Below, piece after piece: positions 16,101-24,180 of a stretch of DNA of 64,000 nucleotides. A program made the translations under genes and the position numbers. Position 1 is the stretch's first letter; each line of letters opens with the position of its first letter. The notes beneath the pieces are model-generated. The model saw only the letters and a program-made list of their open reading frames with translations, was not told where the DNA came from and ran no database searches. The stretch is from FCB group bacterium (GTDB lineage: Bacteria; Zixibacteria; MSB-5A5; GN15; JAAZOE01), in assembly GCA_024231695.1 (NCBI GenBank), contig JAAEQF010000591.1:1-64000 (forward strand), read 5' to 3'.

Positions 16101-19100
16101 TGCTTTGGCATATCGCTTTGCAATTTTCGGAGAGCGCCTGTAAAAATCAATCATCCTAATTGTGGCCTTTCTAATAACTTCTTCGTCTACCAAGTCGTCC
16201 ATCAACTCTTGTGTTTCGTCCCAAGTATTCCTTTTCCCAGCAGCCACCTCTTTTATTCTTTTTATGGTGTAACCCTTGATGTTTTCTTCAAAGTCTGAAG
16301 AAAAGAAGGGAGATTGCCGGGGTGCCTGCCCGATTGATAGAACCTTTCGGTTTGCGGTGTCCACGGGGGAGAACTTGGCTTGCTTGGTGGAGTACTGCGC
16401 CCCGGTCCCGAACCGAATGATAGCATCTTCCTTCGCAATCCCTTGGGACTTGTACGGCTTTTGCTGCTTGCGCTGTTCCGGGGTAAGGTCGGCACGGGAA
16501 GCGGTGTCGCGGGCTTCGATTTCACCCATAAACCGTAGATACTGACCCATCGGCGACCATTTTTCCCCTTTGGCAACTCTGTCAGAATACTTTTTGATGG
16601 CAGCATCCAGGTCTATGGGGGGGTTGTCAATGCTGGCAACATCTATATATTTTTCATATCCTTCATAGTTTGCGCTACTTTTCATCTGCTCTACAGCCTT
16701 TTCGGCAGTATAGCCGTGGGCCGACATAAGCTCTCTTCCTATTTTTATGTTTTTTGCCCACCAAAGTTGTGTTTGCGGGTTGCGCAGGCTTTTTAAAGAT
16801 GTTCCCCGCGCAAACCCCTCAATCTCCTGAACGGCGTGTTGGATTTCGTGGAGAAGGGTTTCTTTGGCATCAACCGGATTCTTTGCTTTAACCTTTATAT
16901 GTTGGTATCCATGAAGTTTTGATAAACTCCCGGTCCCTTCTTGGTTGAAAACCTCAGACAACTTGCTGTGCTTGTAGTCTATTTCTACACTAACGTCTTT
17001 CAATTGTGGATAAGCATCGAACAATGTGGGATGTTCAACTACCTCTGTTAATGATTGAATCCGCTTTTCTTCCAACCCTTCAGGTTTTATTTTTATTCTG
17101 CTGTCATCAATCTCAAACCGCCACTTATTGTCCCAACCCAAGAACCAACCGGTAGCCTTGTGTATCTTACTCCCTTCGCTTGCGTCTTCGCCGTCTGATT
17201 CTCTGGTTACAGCAGACGCCATACGAGCGGTTCCGATACCGGAACGCTTGGCTTTCTGCCCGGTGTATGTGTACTGCGCCCCGCCCTTACCGGGAGTTCC
17301 CTGGCGTTTCGTTATCTTCCCCGATTCTACGTCGCGCAGAATCCCCCGTGCGGTGCGGTGGTGCATGTTAACCAATGCGTCAACAAGGTCGCCTATCTTG
17401 CGTAGTATGCGCCCAATGACACCCTTTATGTTCCGGCGGTTGGCAAGGTTTTCCGCTATCCATTGCGCCCGGTCTTCAGCGGTAGGGCGGTTTTTCTCGG
17501 TTTTATAATTCCAGTTTCCGGCTTTCTTTTGTTTCAGTAAGTATCGGTTTAGGACTTCTTGTTCGTAAGGGGTGACGTACCCCATTTTTTCAAACTCATG
17601 GATTTTCTCGTGGTCAAGAGCGACACGACCGGCTTTGTCCTGTCGGAGAAAAATAGTACCCCCGGTAGACACACCGATAATGGTGTCGCCTTTCTTCATC
17701 ATTCGTCCGCGTGTCGCTTCGAAACGGACTGAATTGCCGACTATCTTGGGAACCAGGCTAATGATAATGCCGTTGCCGTCCTTAAACCTTACATATACGG
17801 ACGGGCCCTTTGTTCTGTGGTACAGCATCCCCACCTTGGCACCAGGAAAGGCGTCCTGAAAATCTCTCAGGGTGAGTTCTTCGTTGATTGCGCCGGGGTA
17901 TTCGTTGTCGAGTTGGGTGGTGTATTGCTCGGTGCGCTTCTTATAAAGTTCAGAAACATGGGCGGGGAAATCAGCTCTTACAGGCATAACAACGCCGACC
18001 CGATTATTACCGGACTTGAATACTATCACACCGCCTTCATTGATAAAAGGTTTGGCTTTAGGATGTAATGTTAAAATAGAATCAACATATTTTGCGGCAA
18101 TGTGTACAGCTTCACCCTTATCTGCTATGTTTGTTTCTATGGGGGAAACAATATGGATTAGAGTTTGGTTGGAACCTGAATAAACTGCGCTATAGTACCA
18201 TTCCCCCTCAAATTTCACGGGCGTCAGTTTACCTACCAACACCGCTTTAATGTCGGGTTTATTCTCTGAAATCCCCTTCTTCAGTTTTGGTTTCTTGGCA
18301 ACTTTTACGGCGTAGCTACCGTCGCTAACGTAACCACCAACCCAAAATGTACCTTCGTTGTCTTTTGTCCTTTCAATTATTCCTTGTTTTTGTGGCTTGT
18401 AATCATGGTAATAGAACCCATCAAAATTCGTAATGCGTTTCCCTGAAGGTTTTGTACTTGGCAATCCGCTGCGTTTGGCTGACTCGGGTTTAAGCGGGAA
18501 ACTCTTAGCCTTTTTCTTAAACTCTGCCAAGGCTTCTTTGGAATTAAGTACCGTGAACTCGCCGTCGCCGGGGACTTCAATCGTTACAGTACCAAACCTT
18601 TTTAAGTTTTCTTTCCATGCTTCTTTGGCTTCTTTGTTCAGTTGTTCATCAGAAGCCACCTTGCTTGGTGAATAATATACCCTGCCCCCGCTCTTTGCGC
18701 TACCGATTGCCTTATCGATTTCAGCCAGTAAATACGCTTTTTGCTGTTTCGGTGTAAGCGCGTCGGCTTGGCTTTCAGGCATTTCAACTTTAACGGTTTT
18801 GTCTTTCCCACCCGTGACTTCTATATCTTCAAGTCCCGCCTTTTTCTTTTTAACTTTTTCCGCCGCAGGCTTTTTCCCTTTCGGCGCTTCACCCTTTTTA
18901 GCTTTCTCCGTTGTGGGCTTTTTAGCTTTTGGTGCTTTCACCCCGTTGGTTTCCAGAATATAGGCAAACTGCTTGCGTAGCGTTTCAAGGTCGTTACCGC
19001 TATAAGTGGCGTGGGTCTTGGGGTCTGTGAATTGCCATAGACCGGTGTTGGGTTCTTTCTTGTCGAGTTTTACGCCAAGGGTTTTCGCCCACGATTCGGC

Positions 19101-19412
19101 GGTTGCTTCGTCTACGGCACCTTTCGCTTTTTTCGGCTTCGCCTTCGGGGTTTTGGGGGCGCTTGGTTTAGGCGTTTTCGGTTGTTCAGGAGCAACCTCC
19201 ATCGGTGGCCCAATCGCCTTCTCGATTTGGGCGTTTATGTTAGCAATACGAGAGTCTACACTATCTGCCATTTCTTCTGCCGCGCCACGCTTGGCTTCGG
19301 CAGCAGTATGCTTTTCCCCCAAAAGACGAGCGTGAGACTCCCGCAAAGCGGCAACGTCCCCGGCGCTAAGGTCTTTCCCGTGTTTTTTTATGCAGTAGTC
19401 CAGGCTTTTCAA
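13101..19412 (-). CDS. Giant polyvalent internal/ejection protein (2103 residues)
   Basis: Its start is TTG 19412, overlapping the previous stop as TTGA. Visible layout: helical N-terminus; Lys/Pro/Ala-rich linkers near 73-95 and 155-190; mixed domains; an HExxH site in LDHEKIHEFEKMG near 600; a second zincin-like LLHEIQHAVQEIEG near 852; and a long helical C-terminus from about 1600 resembling the LPD38 domain of large polyvalent phage proteins. The short motif GAQYS/GAQYT occurs at about 711, 1004 and 1222, between domains. Such proteins are packed in virions and injected with the DNA. That two protease-like folds act on the host or on this protein itself is inference. Confidence 0.85.
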   Translation of the reverse strand: MKSLDYCIKKHGKDLSAGDVAALRESHARLLGEKHTAAEAKRGAAEEMADSVDSRIANINAQIEKAIGPPMEVAPEQPKTPKPSAPKTPKAKPKKAKGAVDEATAESWAKTLGVKLDKKEPNTGLWQFTDPKTHATYSGNDLETLRKQFAYILETNGVKAPKAKKPTTEKAKKGEAPKGKKPAAEKVKKKKAGLEDIEVTGGKDKTVKVEMPESQADALTPKQQKAYLLAEIDKAIGSAKSGGRVYYSPSKVASDEQLNKEAKEAWKENLKRFGTVTIEVPGDGEFTVLNSKEALAEFKKKAKSFPLKPESAKRSGLPSTKPSGKRITNFDGFYYHDYKPQKQGIIERTKDNEGTFWVGGYVSDGSYAVKVAKKPKLKKGISENKPDIKAVLVGKLTPVKFEGEWYYSAVYSGSNQTLIHIVSPIETNIADKGEAVHIAAKYVDSILTLHPKAKPFINEGGVIVFKSGNNRVGVVMPVRADFPAHVSELYKKRTEQYTTQLDNEYPGAINEELTLRDFQDAFPGAKVGMLYHRTKGPSVYVRFKDGNGIIISLVPKIVGNSVRFEATRGRMMKKGDTIIGVSTGGTIFLRQDKAGRVALDHEKIHEFEKMGYVTPYEQEVLNRYLLKQKKAGNWNYKTEKNRPTAEDRAQWIAENLANRRNIKGVIGRILRKIGDLVDALVNMHHRTARGILRDVESGKITKRQGTPGKGGAQYTYTGQKAKRSGIGTARMASAVTRESDGEDASEGSKIHKATGWFLGWDNKWRFEIDDSRIKIKPEGLEEKRIQSLTEVVEHPTLFDAYPQLKDVSVEIDYKHSKLSEVFNQEGTGSLSKLHGYQHIKVKAKNPVDAKETLLHEIQHAVQEIEGFARGTSLKSLRNPQTQLWWAKNIKIGRELMSAHGYTAEKAVEQMKSSANYEGYEKYIDVASIDNPPIDLDAAIKKYSDRVAKGEKWSPMGQYLRFMGEIEARDTASRADLTPEQRKQQKPYKSQGIAKEDAIIRFGTGAQYSTKQAKFSPVDTANRKVLSIGQAPRQSPFFSSDFEENIKGYTIKRIKEVAAGKRNTWDETQELMDDLVDEEVIRKATIRMIDFYRRSPKIAKRYAKANNLRSLSGDYFHGVPATEADIKSVMDKNSIHDFADQASKMFVKEQLDYLFKKYGVEISKEDFHEEIENGWSEMELYDFHMTGGMEGMVKELEDLPKYLHAKKTSLPVYVGEEKSSKAGAQYSTTADATAMDNLFEKSPTLTKFKTATKDWIATNLSATQIFDRFDPVKALGTAAYQLHRGVGGIQSIMNAFMEHGYIAWQDNSLVHKDTPTWMQSRNIMGKMADRKGFMYWVKSLGDDADVFFNYVQAKRAEAIMKADDDKGWRATLKPKQIQEGLDAGKDGPQHSKYDTWEDMNKDFQQWNKNILQVAQDAGLIDPSERAKWEQDWYVPFYRIFEDELTRKEYLKGPNRGKINLSAQIFKLKGSEKDIGDPLTNMLKNWTHLISESLRNKARAVAFEQGRKITTKIDGAEVPVLQKIKPNDVYIFKTVPFEASYKKKRYDKDGKEIKRKWKVTFASKKTGEPVLSFQENGKPVFFKVNDPEMYVAMSHFAQNAEFLNNPVIKAMTGARRWLTYGATFGPAFKIANFIRDTLHVAIISKSFKPFVDSFAGAWKILKKDPEYINYLASGHAFAGSYIAADNPESAAKYIKKIMKKEGKGAKDRILDSPAKLLRFWERIGEASENAARVGLYSKRLKEGVGHGDAAFEARDLLDFQMKGTSGVVQFITATVPFTNARMQGLYRLGRATKEDPKSVGLKTAYLMGASLALWAMFSDDDRYKELENWDRWAYYHFWIGDQHYRVPKPFEIGALASTLPEAIANVTKGNDEAKHIWDTTLQVVSETFAFNPMPQLMKPLYEAYTNKNMFTGRQIVGTRLQGLPTELQYDPWDSATTRLAGKLGISPKKAEHVIRGYFSSIGMLTLWGTDKAMKFAGDYPEPPTTWRDTPVIRRFFPRDPAKYTKFQTMFYEYAQEADGFQRALKQAMSPEDIKDIYDKKGDLLRFRKYFGRVRKRLTGLNKRARAIWTGDKPPEEKRDLIDAIQRQKNKLAQRAVSRYKQSKTE

Positions 19413-19600
19413 TTATCCAATATTCCCGAATAGCAAATGATTTGGATGAGTTCCAATATTTCTTCGTCGTCCTGCGGGTACAGTCTTGTCCCGACATGCT
19501 GCATCCAGTTGGCATCGTTGTTCTGGGCCAACCGCCGCACACCGGACTTCACCCGTTCTTCTTCCGGTTCCCAATAACTTGCAAGAAGTAGTATCGGCAT
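19409..19600 (-). CDS. Small hypothetical protein coupled to the giant protein
   Basis: 63 residues opening MPILLLASYWEPEEERVKSG. Its ATG shares a base with the TAA of the gene before, and its TGA overlaps the TTG start of the 2103-residue gene, so its translation probably feeds into that gene. No family is recognised. An alternative frame (19413-19637) is rejected because it does not fit the overlaps. Confidence 0.6.
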   Translation of the reverse strand: MPILLLASYWEPEEERVKSGVRRLAQNNDANWMQHVGTRLYPQDDEEILELIQIICYSGILDN

Positions 19601-20238
19601 TATTCAAAACGGTCAAAACCATAAGCGATTGCATCAAATGTATCAGGCATATTCGCCGCTGTTAAGTCATCACAAACACGCAATGTTAGTTTCTGCTTGC
19701 TTCCGGCGTCCAACTTTAACCCGTATGGCGGCATGATTTGGGTAAAGTTCATCACGCAACAGAACGCATCCACCTTCGCGTTTATGTCTTTCGCCGGTTT
19801 TATGTCAACCAGCGGACTTAACATCACCATGCCCATTCGCATAAAATGCCAGGACGTTTTCAGTTCTTCGTGCAGGTACACAGTGTCGTCGGGCCGCTCG
19901 TAGAAAAATTGGCACCCGTTCGTTAGAATATTGGTCGCGCCGAAGAACTTTAGTTTCGACCCGTCGTCCGATATTTCGAAGTTGACCGCTGTTATGTACC
20001 GGTCGTTGTCATTGTCTGCCTGAACCCAAAAATCAACGTTTGTAGTGGACCCGTCCACAAGCATGTCCTCGTCGCCGTCAGACGTACCGTCGTCGGTGAG
20101 GTATTGCCGGTAAATCTTGTTCTTCTGCGGGAGCAGCGGGGGGCAGGTAAACTGGGTTACGAGTAAAGCGTTCTCGTTGTTAACGTGCGCCTGTTTGCCG
20201 CTACCCAACCCGTCTATGATTCTTGCGAATATACCCAT
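19600..20238 (-). CDS. Virion protein, member 3 of a tandem paralogue set
   Basis: 212 residues. The N-terminus IIDGLGSGKQAHVNNENALL matches the pattern DGxGxG-x-A-x-V-x-x-EN-x-L shared with the next two upstream genes, while the remainder is different. A common N-terminal anchor with varied outer domains fits a virion attachment role. It is coupled to both neighbours by one-base overlaps. Confidence 0.7.
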   Translation of the reverse strand: MGIFARIIDGLGSGKQAHVNNENALLVTQFTCPPLLPQKNKIYRQYLTDDGTSDGDEDMLVDGSTTNVDFWVQADNDNDRYITAVNFEISDDGSKLKFFGATNILTNGCQFFYERPDDTVYLHEELKTSWHFMRMGMVMLSPLVDIKPAKDINAKVDAFCCVMNFTQIMPPYGLKLDAGSKQKLTLRVCDDLTAANMPDTFDAIAYGFDRFE

Positions 20239-20780
20239 TATTTCGCCGTGTGGTAGTACCCTTTGAAAGTCACTCCCGTATAGCCCGTCGCTACCGTGTC
20301 AACTGCTATAACGTCCTTGTACCCAAGAACGATAGCGCCTTCTATCGGTAGAATCGCCGTCCCGCCAGCAACTATGGACCCGTTGGCGATAATGTTCGCC
20401 TGTGTGCCGGTGGTTTCGTCTTGCCAACACTTGGCAGAAGCGGTTCTCCCCGACTTCCGGTTCAGGTTCGTCCCGGTAATCGCAGTCCCGGTAGCTGCGC
20501 CGCCGTCCGCTGGGGAATGCACCACGAACCGGGTGGTCTTATCGGACATGAAAAGCACCTTGTCGATAACAAGGTTCTCTGTCGTAGAGTCGTTCCGTAG
20601 CCACAAAATCGTATCGTTCGCCGCGCAACTGTACGCAGTTGTCCAAGTGTACGCACGTTCGTTGACTTCCGATTCGTAACTGGATTCTGATTCGGTCGTG
20701 CAATACGCACGAAGTTTGTTCTCGCTCGTTACAGCGGCAGAGTACCCGCCACCTGCGCCATCGCCTATTAGAATACTCAT
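20238..20780 (-). CDS. Virion protein, member 2 of a tandem paralogue set
   Basis: 180 residues starting MSILIGDGAGGGYSAAVTSE, the shared anchor pattern. The rest is a Thr/Ala/Gly-rich beta domain (RFVVHSPADGGAATGTAITG) with two cysteines. It overlaps the start and stop of its neighbours by one base. Probably a minor structural protein. Confidence 0.7.
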   Translation of the reverse strand: MSILIGDGAGGGYSAAVTSENKLRAYCTTESESSYESEVNERAYTWTTAYSCAANDTILWLRNDSTTENLVIDKVLFMSDKTTRFVVHSPADGGAATGTAITGTNLNRKSGRTASAKCWQDETTGTQANIIANGSIVAGGTAILPIEGAIVLGYKDVIAVDTVATGYTGVTFKGYYHTAK

Positions 20781-21334
20781 TATGCCCCCTCACCGTGATA
20801 GTGGAATACCATCGTACCGGCAACATCGACAGACCCGCTGACAACGTAGATGGTTAACGTCAGATTTTTTGGCAGAACAATGTCCTGTTCGAAATTGAAC
20901 ATCTCGCTTGCAGTAGAAGTAAGCCAGTATTTTTCCACTACGGACCCGCCGCTCAACCCGGTAATGTCCGTGCCGTGTTCGAAAGTCCCCTCCGCAGCGT
21001 TGGAACTCCCGGCGTTGTTGTTCACAGGAGTAATCGTAGTCCCGCTCGCAGGAGTCCCGGTGTCGCCTATTTTAATTTGCACCTGTTCTGCGCTTGCCAC
21101 CCGGAACCAGAAACCTTCCACAATTAGATCGGTATCGCTATCATTTTTCGCGTAAAAAATGCAGTCCCCTGCACCCGTAGCGGTCTTATTGAATAGGACA
21201 TGGTACGCCTGTTTCTCGTCGTGGTTCGAATGATGCTCCACCGATTCGCAAACAGACCAACAATCGAGCATATTTTCGTCGTTAACTTTAGCGAGATACC
21301 CCTTGCCTGTGCCATCCTTAATCGTTTCAGCCAT
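20780..21334 (-). CDS. Virion protein, member 1 of a tandem paralogue set
   Basis: 184 residues, N-terminus ETIKDGTGKGYLAKVNDENM as in the two paralogues. The outer domain resembles that of member 2 (IKIGDTGTPASGTTITPVN, then TLTIYVVSG). The likely role is virion surface or tail decoration. Confidence 0.7.
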   Translation of the reverse strand: MAETIKDGTGKGYLAKVNDENMLDCWSVCESVEHHSNHDEKQAYHVLFNKTATGAGDCIFYAKNDSDTDLIVEGFWFRVASAEQVQIKIGDTGTPASGTTITPVNNNAGSSNAAEGTFEHGTDITGLSGGSVVEKYWLTSTASEMFNFEQDIVLPKNLTLTIYVVSGSVDVAGTMVFHYHGEGA

Positions 21335-21599
21335 TTATATCTTCCTTGCTAATCATGTTGTCTGTCAAGATAGACAGTTGGAAGTTCATGATTTTTAATT
21401 GTTTGATGATTTCGTCCGCTTGGCCGAAGGAAACGGTTAGGGGGTATCGCCCCGAAACGTCCCCCATTGCTACCCCGTCTTCGCCCAGAGTTAGTTTCAC
21501 ACGCTGGTACGCTACATCGTCTATGTTGTCAGCGGCAATTACAACGCCGTCTGCGGGAGTCGCCGGGGCATCGTCTTGATAGGTTACGTTGTCGCTCAT
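21327..21599 (-). CDS. Small virion-associated protein
   Basis: 90 residues opening MSDNVTYQDDAPATPADGVV and continuing VAYQRVKLTLGEDGVA, a short form frequent near tail genes of phages. The C-terminal third is a likely coiled coil (EIIKQLKIMNFQLSILTDNM). It overlaps both neighbours. Probably joins larger structural proteins. Confidence 0.65.
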   Translation of the reverse strand: MSDNVTYQDDAPATPADGVVIAADNIDDVAYQRVKLTLGEDGVAMGDVSGRYPLTVSFGQADEIIKQLKIMNFQLSILTDNMISKEDING

Positions 21600-21916
21600 T
21601 TCAACCTTTCCGCTGTGACTTCTTTAATTCTGCCGGTACTGTCTCTCTCAATCGAAAATTTCCATTTTGTGGAACCATTATTGTCCACAGTTATGTTCGG
21701 TGTCACGGTCACTTCGGCTGGTTCAATTTTCACTATCGGTTGAAGTTGTTTGTCCCCGGCCCCCATTTTCTTTGCGATACCGTCCAAAGCGTAAGATATA
21801 GAAAGCAAAGCTGTAATGTTTGGGTCGCCCTTTTTCTTGGTGGGCTTTTCTACTTTGGGTTGTGAAATCTTCCCTTCTCGCAGCAGCCGATTTATTTCTT
21901 TTTGAGATAATTCCAT
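21596..21916 (-). CDS. Hypothetical structural-region protein
   Basis: 106 residues from ATG 21916, which overlaps the TAA of the preceding gene; a TTG at 21931 is not preferred. A basic Lys/Pro-rich segment (KVEKPTKKKGDP) is followed by VKIEPAEVTVTPNITVDNNG and a beta C-terminus. Not recognised. Confidence 0.6.
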   Translation of the reverse strand: MELSQKEINRLLREGKISQPKVEKPTKKKGDPNITALLSISYALDGIAKKMGAGDKQLQPIVKIEPAEVTVTPNITVDNNGSTKWKFSIERDSTGRIKEVTAERLK

Positions 21917-24180
21917 TAGCCCGTCACGCAATTCATTATTTTTTCAAGTGCCGCTTTTTTCTTTTCCAAGGTTTCAAGCGCCGTGTGCGCGTCAGTCGTT
22001 TCCGGTCCCGTCCGGGGGTAGACCTTGCCGTCCGGTCCCTTCACTTGGGAAGAATCCATCTCGTCCAGTTCTACCGTGACCCCGCTGAGTTGTTCTTTGG
22101 TGTACCCAGGTGCCGTTTCTGAGCCTTTAACCTCCGGGGTAATGGTAGGGGTAGGGGTAGGCTCTGCGGTGCGCTTCTGGGCGCTCCTGGGGGGCTTCTC
22201 GCCCAATACTTCCCGTGTTTCAGCTTCGGTCAGAGTCACAGACGGTAGTTCGGTCAGACCTTCCTTCTGTGCCTTGGCAAGCCGGTGGTGCCCGTCGATG
22301 ATGAAAGATTCCCCGCCATACGTTCCGCGAATTACGGGAATAGACGTATCGGCTTTCTCCCTGCCCTTCTTTAGAACTGTAATCCCCACTTTACCCGGCG
22401 GGGGTAGCTTTGAAATGTCTTGCTGCTCAACATCCCGTGGAGCCGCGTTTAGAATCTTCTTGGCTTTCTGGATGTCGAACTGACGACCCCCGTATTCGAA
22501 TGTCTCCGGGTACGATTCATCAAAGGTGAACTGTTTTTGTTGTGGCGTAGTTGGTTCTTTGGTTTTAGCGAGAGCGGTATCTCTCTTTATGGCGGCGAGA
22601 ATCTCAGCGTCCTGAGAAACGTCTCCTTCGTCTAACCCCCACTCTTTGCGGACTTTCTTCCAACCGGGGTCAGTAACTTTTATGTCTTCTGCGCGTTGGG
22701 TTTTATCGAAAAGACCATGTTTTCTTGCGACTTCGTTCCAATCGGCTTGGTTTTCCGCAGCATAGGCTTTGGCATCTAAATCAACACGTTTCTTGCGCTT
22801 TGCTTCGTCTACCTTCCCCTGCGCTTCTTCACCGCGCTTTTGACGAGCCGTTGTTTCTTTTTCGACCTGTTCCCGTTCCTGTGCAATGTCCCGGTCGATT
22901 TCTTCTACAATGTCCCGCCGTCCCTGTTCGTCTTCTTGCTCGGCTAACAGGGCTTTACCCTTGCGCGATACAGACTCGTCCCGGCGCTCCCGGTCGAGTT
23001 CCTTCCGTAGAGCAATTTCCTTTTCGACAGCCGCATCAACCGCAGGTATCGGACCACCCGGCGGTGTCGCTTCAACGTCCGAAACTTCACGGTCTATTTC
23101 TTTCTGGGCGTGTCTTTTTCGTATATTCTCCCGCGCTGCACCTACCGGGGTCGGGGTTATAGTTCTCTCGGGAGCAGCACGTTCCCCACGGTCAGCGCCA
23201 AGAACGGATTCCATTACTGCCGCAATTTTGTCCTTGTTCTCAGCCATTTGCCGGGAAATTTCGTCCACGAAACGGTCAGTTTCTACCGGGTCTAAACCGT
23301 TTCTTTCCGCTCTCTCTTTGACTTCCCTTAGCTTCTTGGCTACAAGTTCCCTTTGTCGTTTTTCCGCATTGTTGAGCGCACCCCTTCCAGCACCCGCCAT
23401 GCCGCCCATGCCCGCGCCACCGATGATGCTTTCGATAATACCTTCGGTGAGTTCACGGGTGTTGTCGTAACCGTACTTGGCGATCATGTTCTGAGCAACA
23501 GTCTGGGACGCTTCTGTAACACCTTCACCAGCCCCGCCGATTAGAGCGCCCAAGCCAATGCCGCTTTTACCGCCCTTCAAAAAATACGATATGGGCAGAT
23601 ATTCAAGTGCAGCAGTCGCAACAGTTGAAAGCGCCCCGTAGGTACTCGCTTCCCCTATGCTTTTCCCTTCTTCACGCGCTTCTTCGTATTGCGGTGCGCC
23701 TTCTAAAAGTCCCAAAGCTCCTGCGCCCACAGCGGCCCCGGCCCGAACACCCAACGCCGCTGCACCAACACCACCGGCAACAAGAGAAGCCGCCAAGGAG
23801 GGGGCCGCTTCTGCTACAATACCGACCGCACGTTTGAATGAAGGGTTCTCCATGAACGTCCCGGCGAAAAGTTCTTCATCACCGGCGAACATCCCTTCCT
23901 GTGCGGCTTTATCCCAATAGTCGCTTGCTACGTCACCGGCTTCAGCCAGGGTTTCAGAACCAACAACTTCCCCCGCCCACCGAGCGGCAGAACCGACCCC
24001 ACTAGCTAAACCTTCGGCACCACGGACAACGCCCTTGCCGATTACTTCCGCGTACCCCGGTTCAGTGTCTTCGGGTTCCGGCAGTTGTTCGTCACGAAGG
24101 CGCTCGAACTCGTCGTACCACGCAGCACGTTTTTCGTAACCTTCAGACAAGTTTTCAAATGCTTCGTACCAATTAGTCAT
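21916..24180 (-). CDS. Internal virion protein with Gly-rich membrane segments and a ParB-like domain
   Basis: 754 residues. Residues about 125-165 form Ala/Gly-rich helices (SLVAGGVGAAALGVRAGAAV) and a second Gly-rich stretch follows near 205-270, as in ejection proteins that cross membranes. The middle is a long charged coiled coil (about 275-470). Near 620-640 lies FIIDGHHRLAKAQKEG, the signature of ParB/sulfiredoxin-like domains, some of which are nucleases or ATP-using enzymes. It is probably injected with the DNA; the activity of the C-terminal domain is inference. Confidence 0.8.
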   Translation of the reverse strand: MTNWYEAFENLSEGYEKRAAWYDEFERLRDEQLPEPEDTEPGYAEVIGKGVVRGAEGLASGVGSAARWAGEVVGSETLAEAGDVASDYWDKAAQEGMFAGDEELFAGTFMENPSFKRAVGIVAEAAPSLAASLVAGGVGAAALGVRAGAAVGAGALGLLEGAPQYEEAREEGKSIGEASTYGALSTVATAALEYLPISYFLKGGKSGIGLGALIGGAGEGVTEASQTVAQNMIAKYGYDNTRELTEGIIESIIGGAGMGGMAGAGRGALNNAEKRQRELVAKKLREVKERAERNGLDPVETDRFVDEISRQMAENKDKIAAVMESVLGADRGERAAPERTITPTPVGAARENIRKRHAQKEIDREVSDVEATPPGGPIPAVDAAVEKEIALRKELDRERRDESVSRKGKALLAEQEDEQGRRDIVEEIDRDIAQEREQVEKETTARQKRGEEAQGKVDEAKRKKRVDLDAKAYAAENQADWNEVARKHGLFDKTQRAEDIKVTDPGWKKVRKEWGLDEGDVSQDAEILAAIKRDTALAKTKEPTTPQQKQFTFDESYPETFEYGGRQFDIQKAKKILNAAPRDVEQQDISKLPPPGKVGITVLKKGREKADTSIPVIRGTYGGESFIIDGHHRLAKAQKEGLTELPSVTLTEAETREVLGEKPPRSAQKRTAEPTPTPTITPEVKGSETAPGYTKEQLSGVTVELDEMDSSQVKGPDGKVYPRTGPETTDAHTALETLEKKKAALEKIMNCVTG

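Noticed and set aside
13356-19433. Many plus-strand readings (60-130 codons) opposite the 2103-residue gene
   Set aside because: They are antisense shadows of a strongly coding frame, with low-complexity Phe/Ser/Arg-rich products and no ribosome sites.
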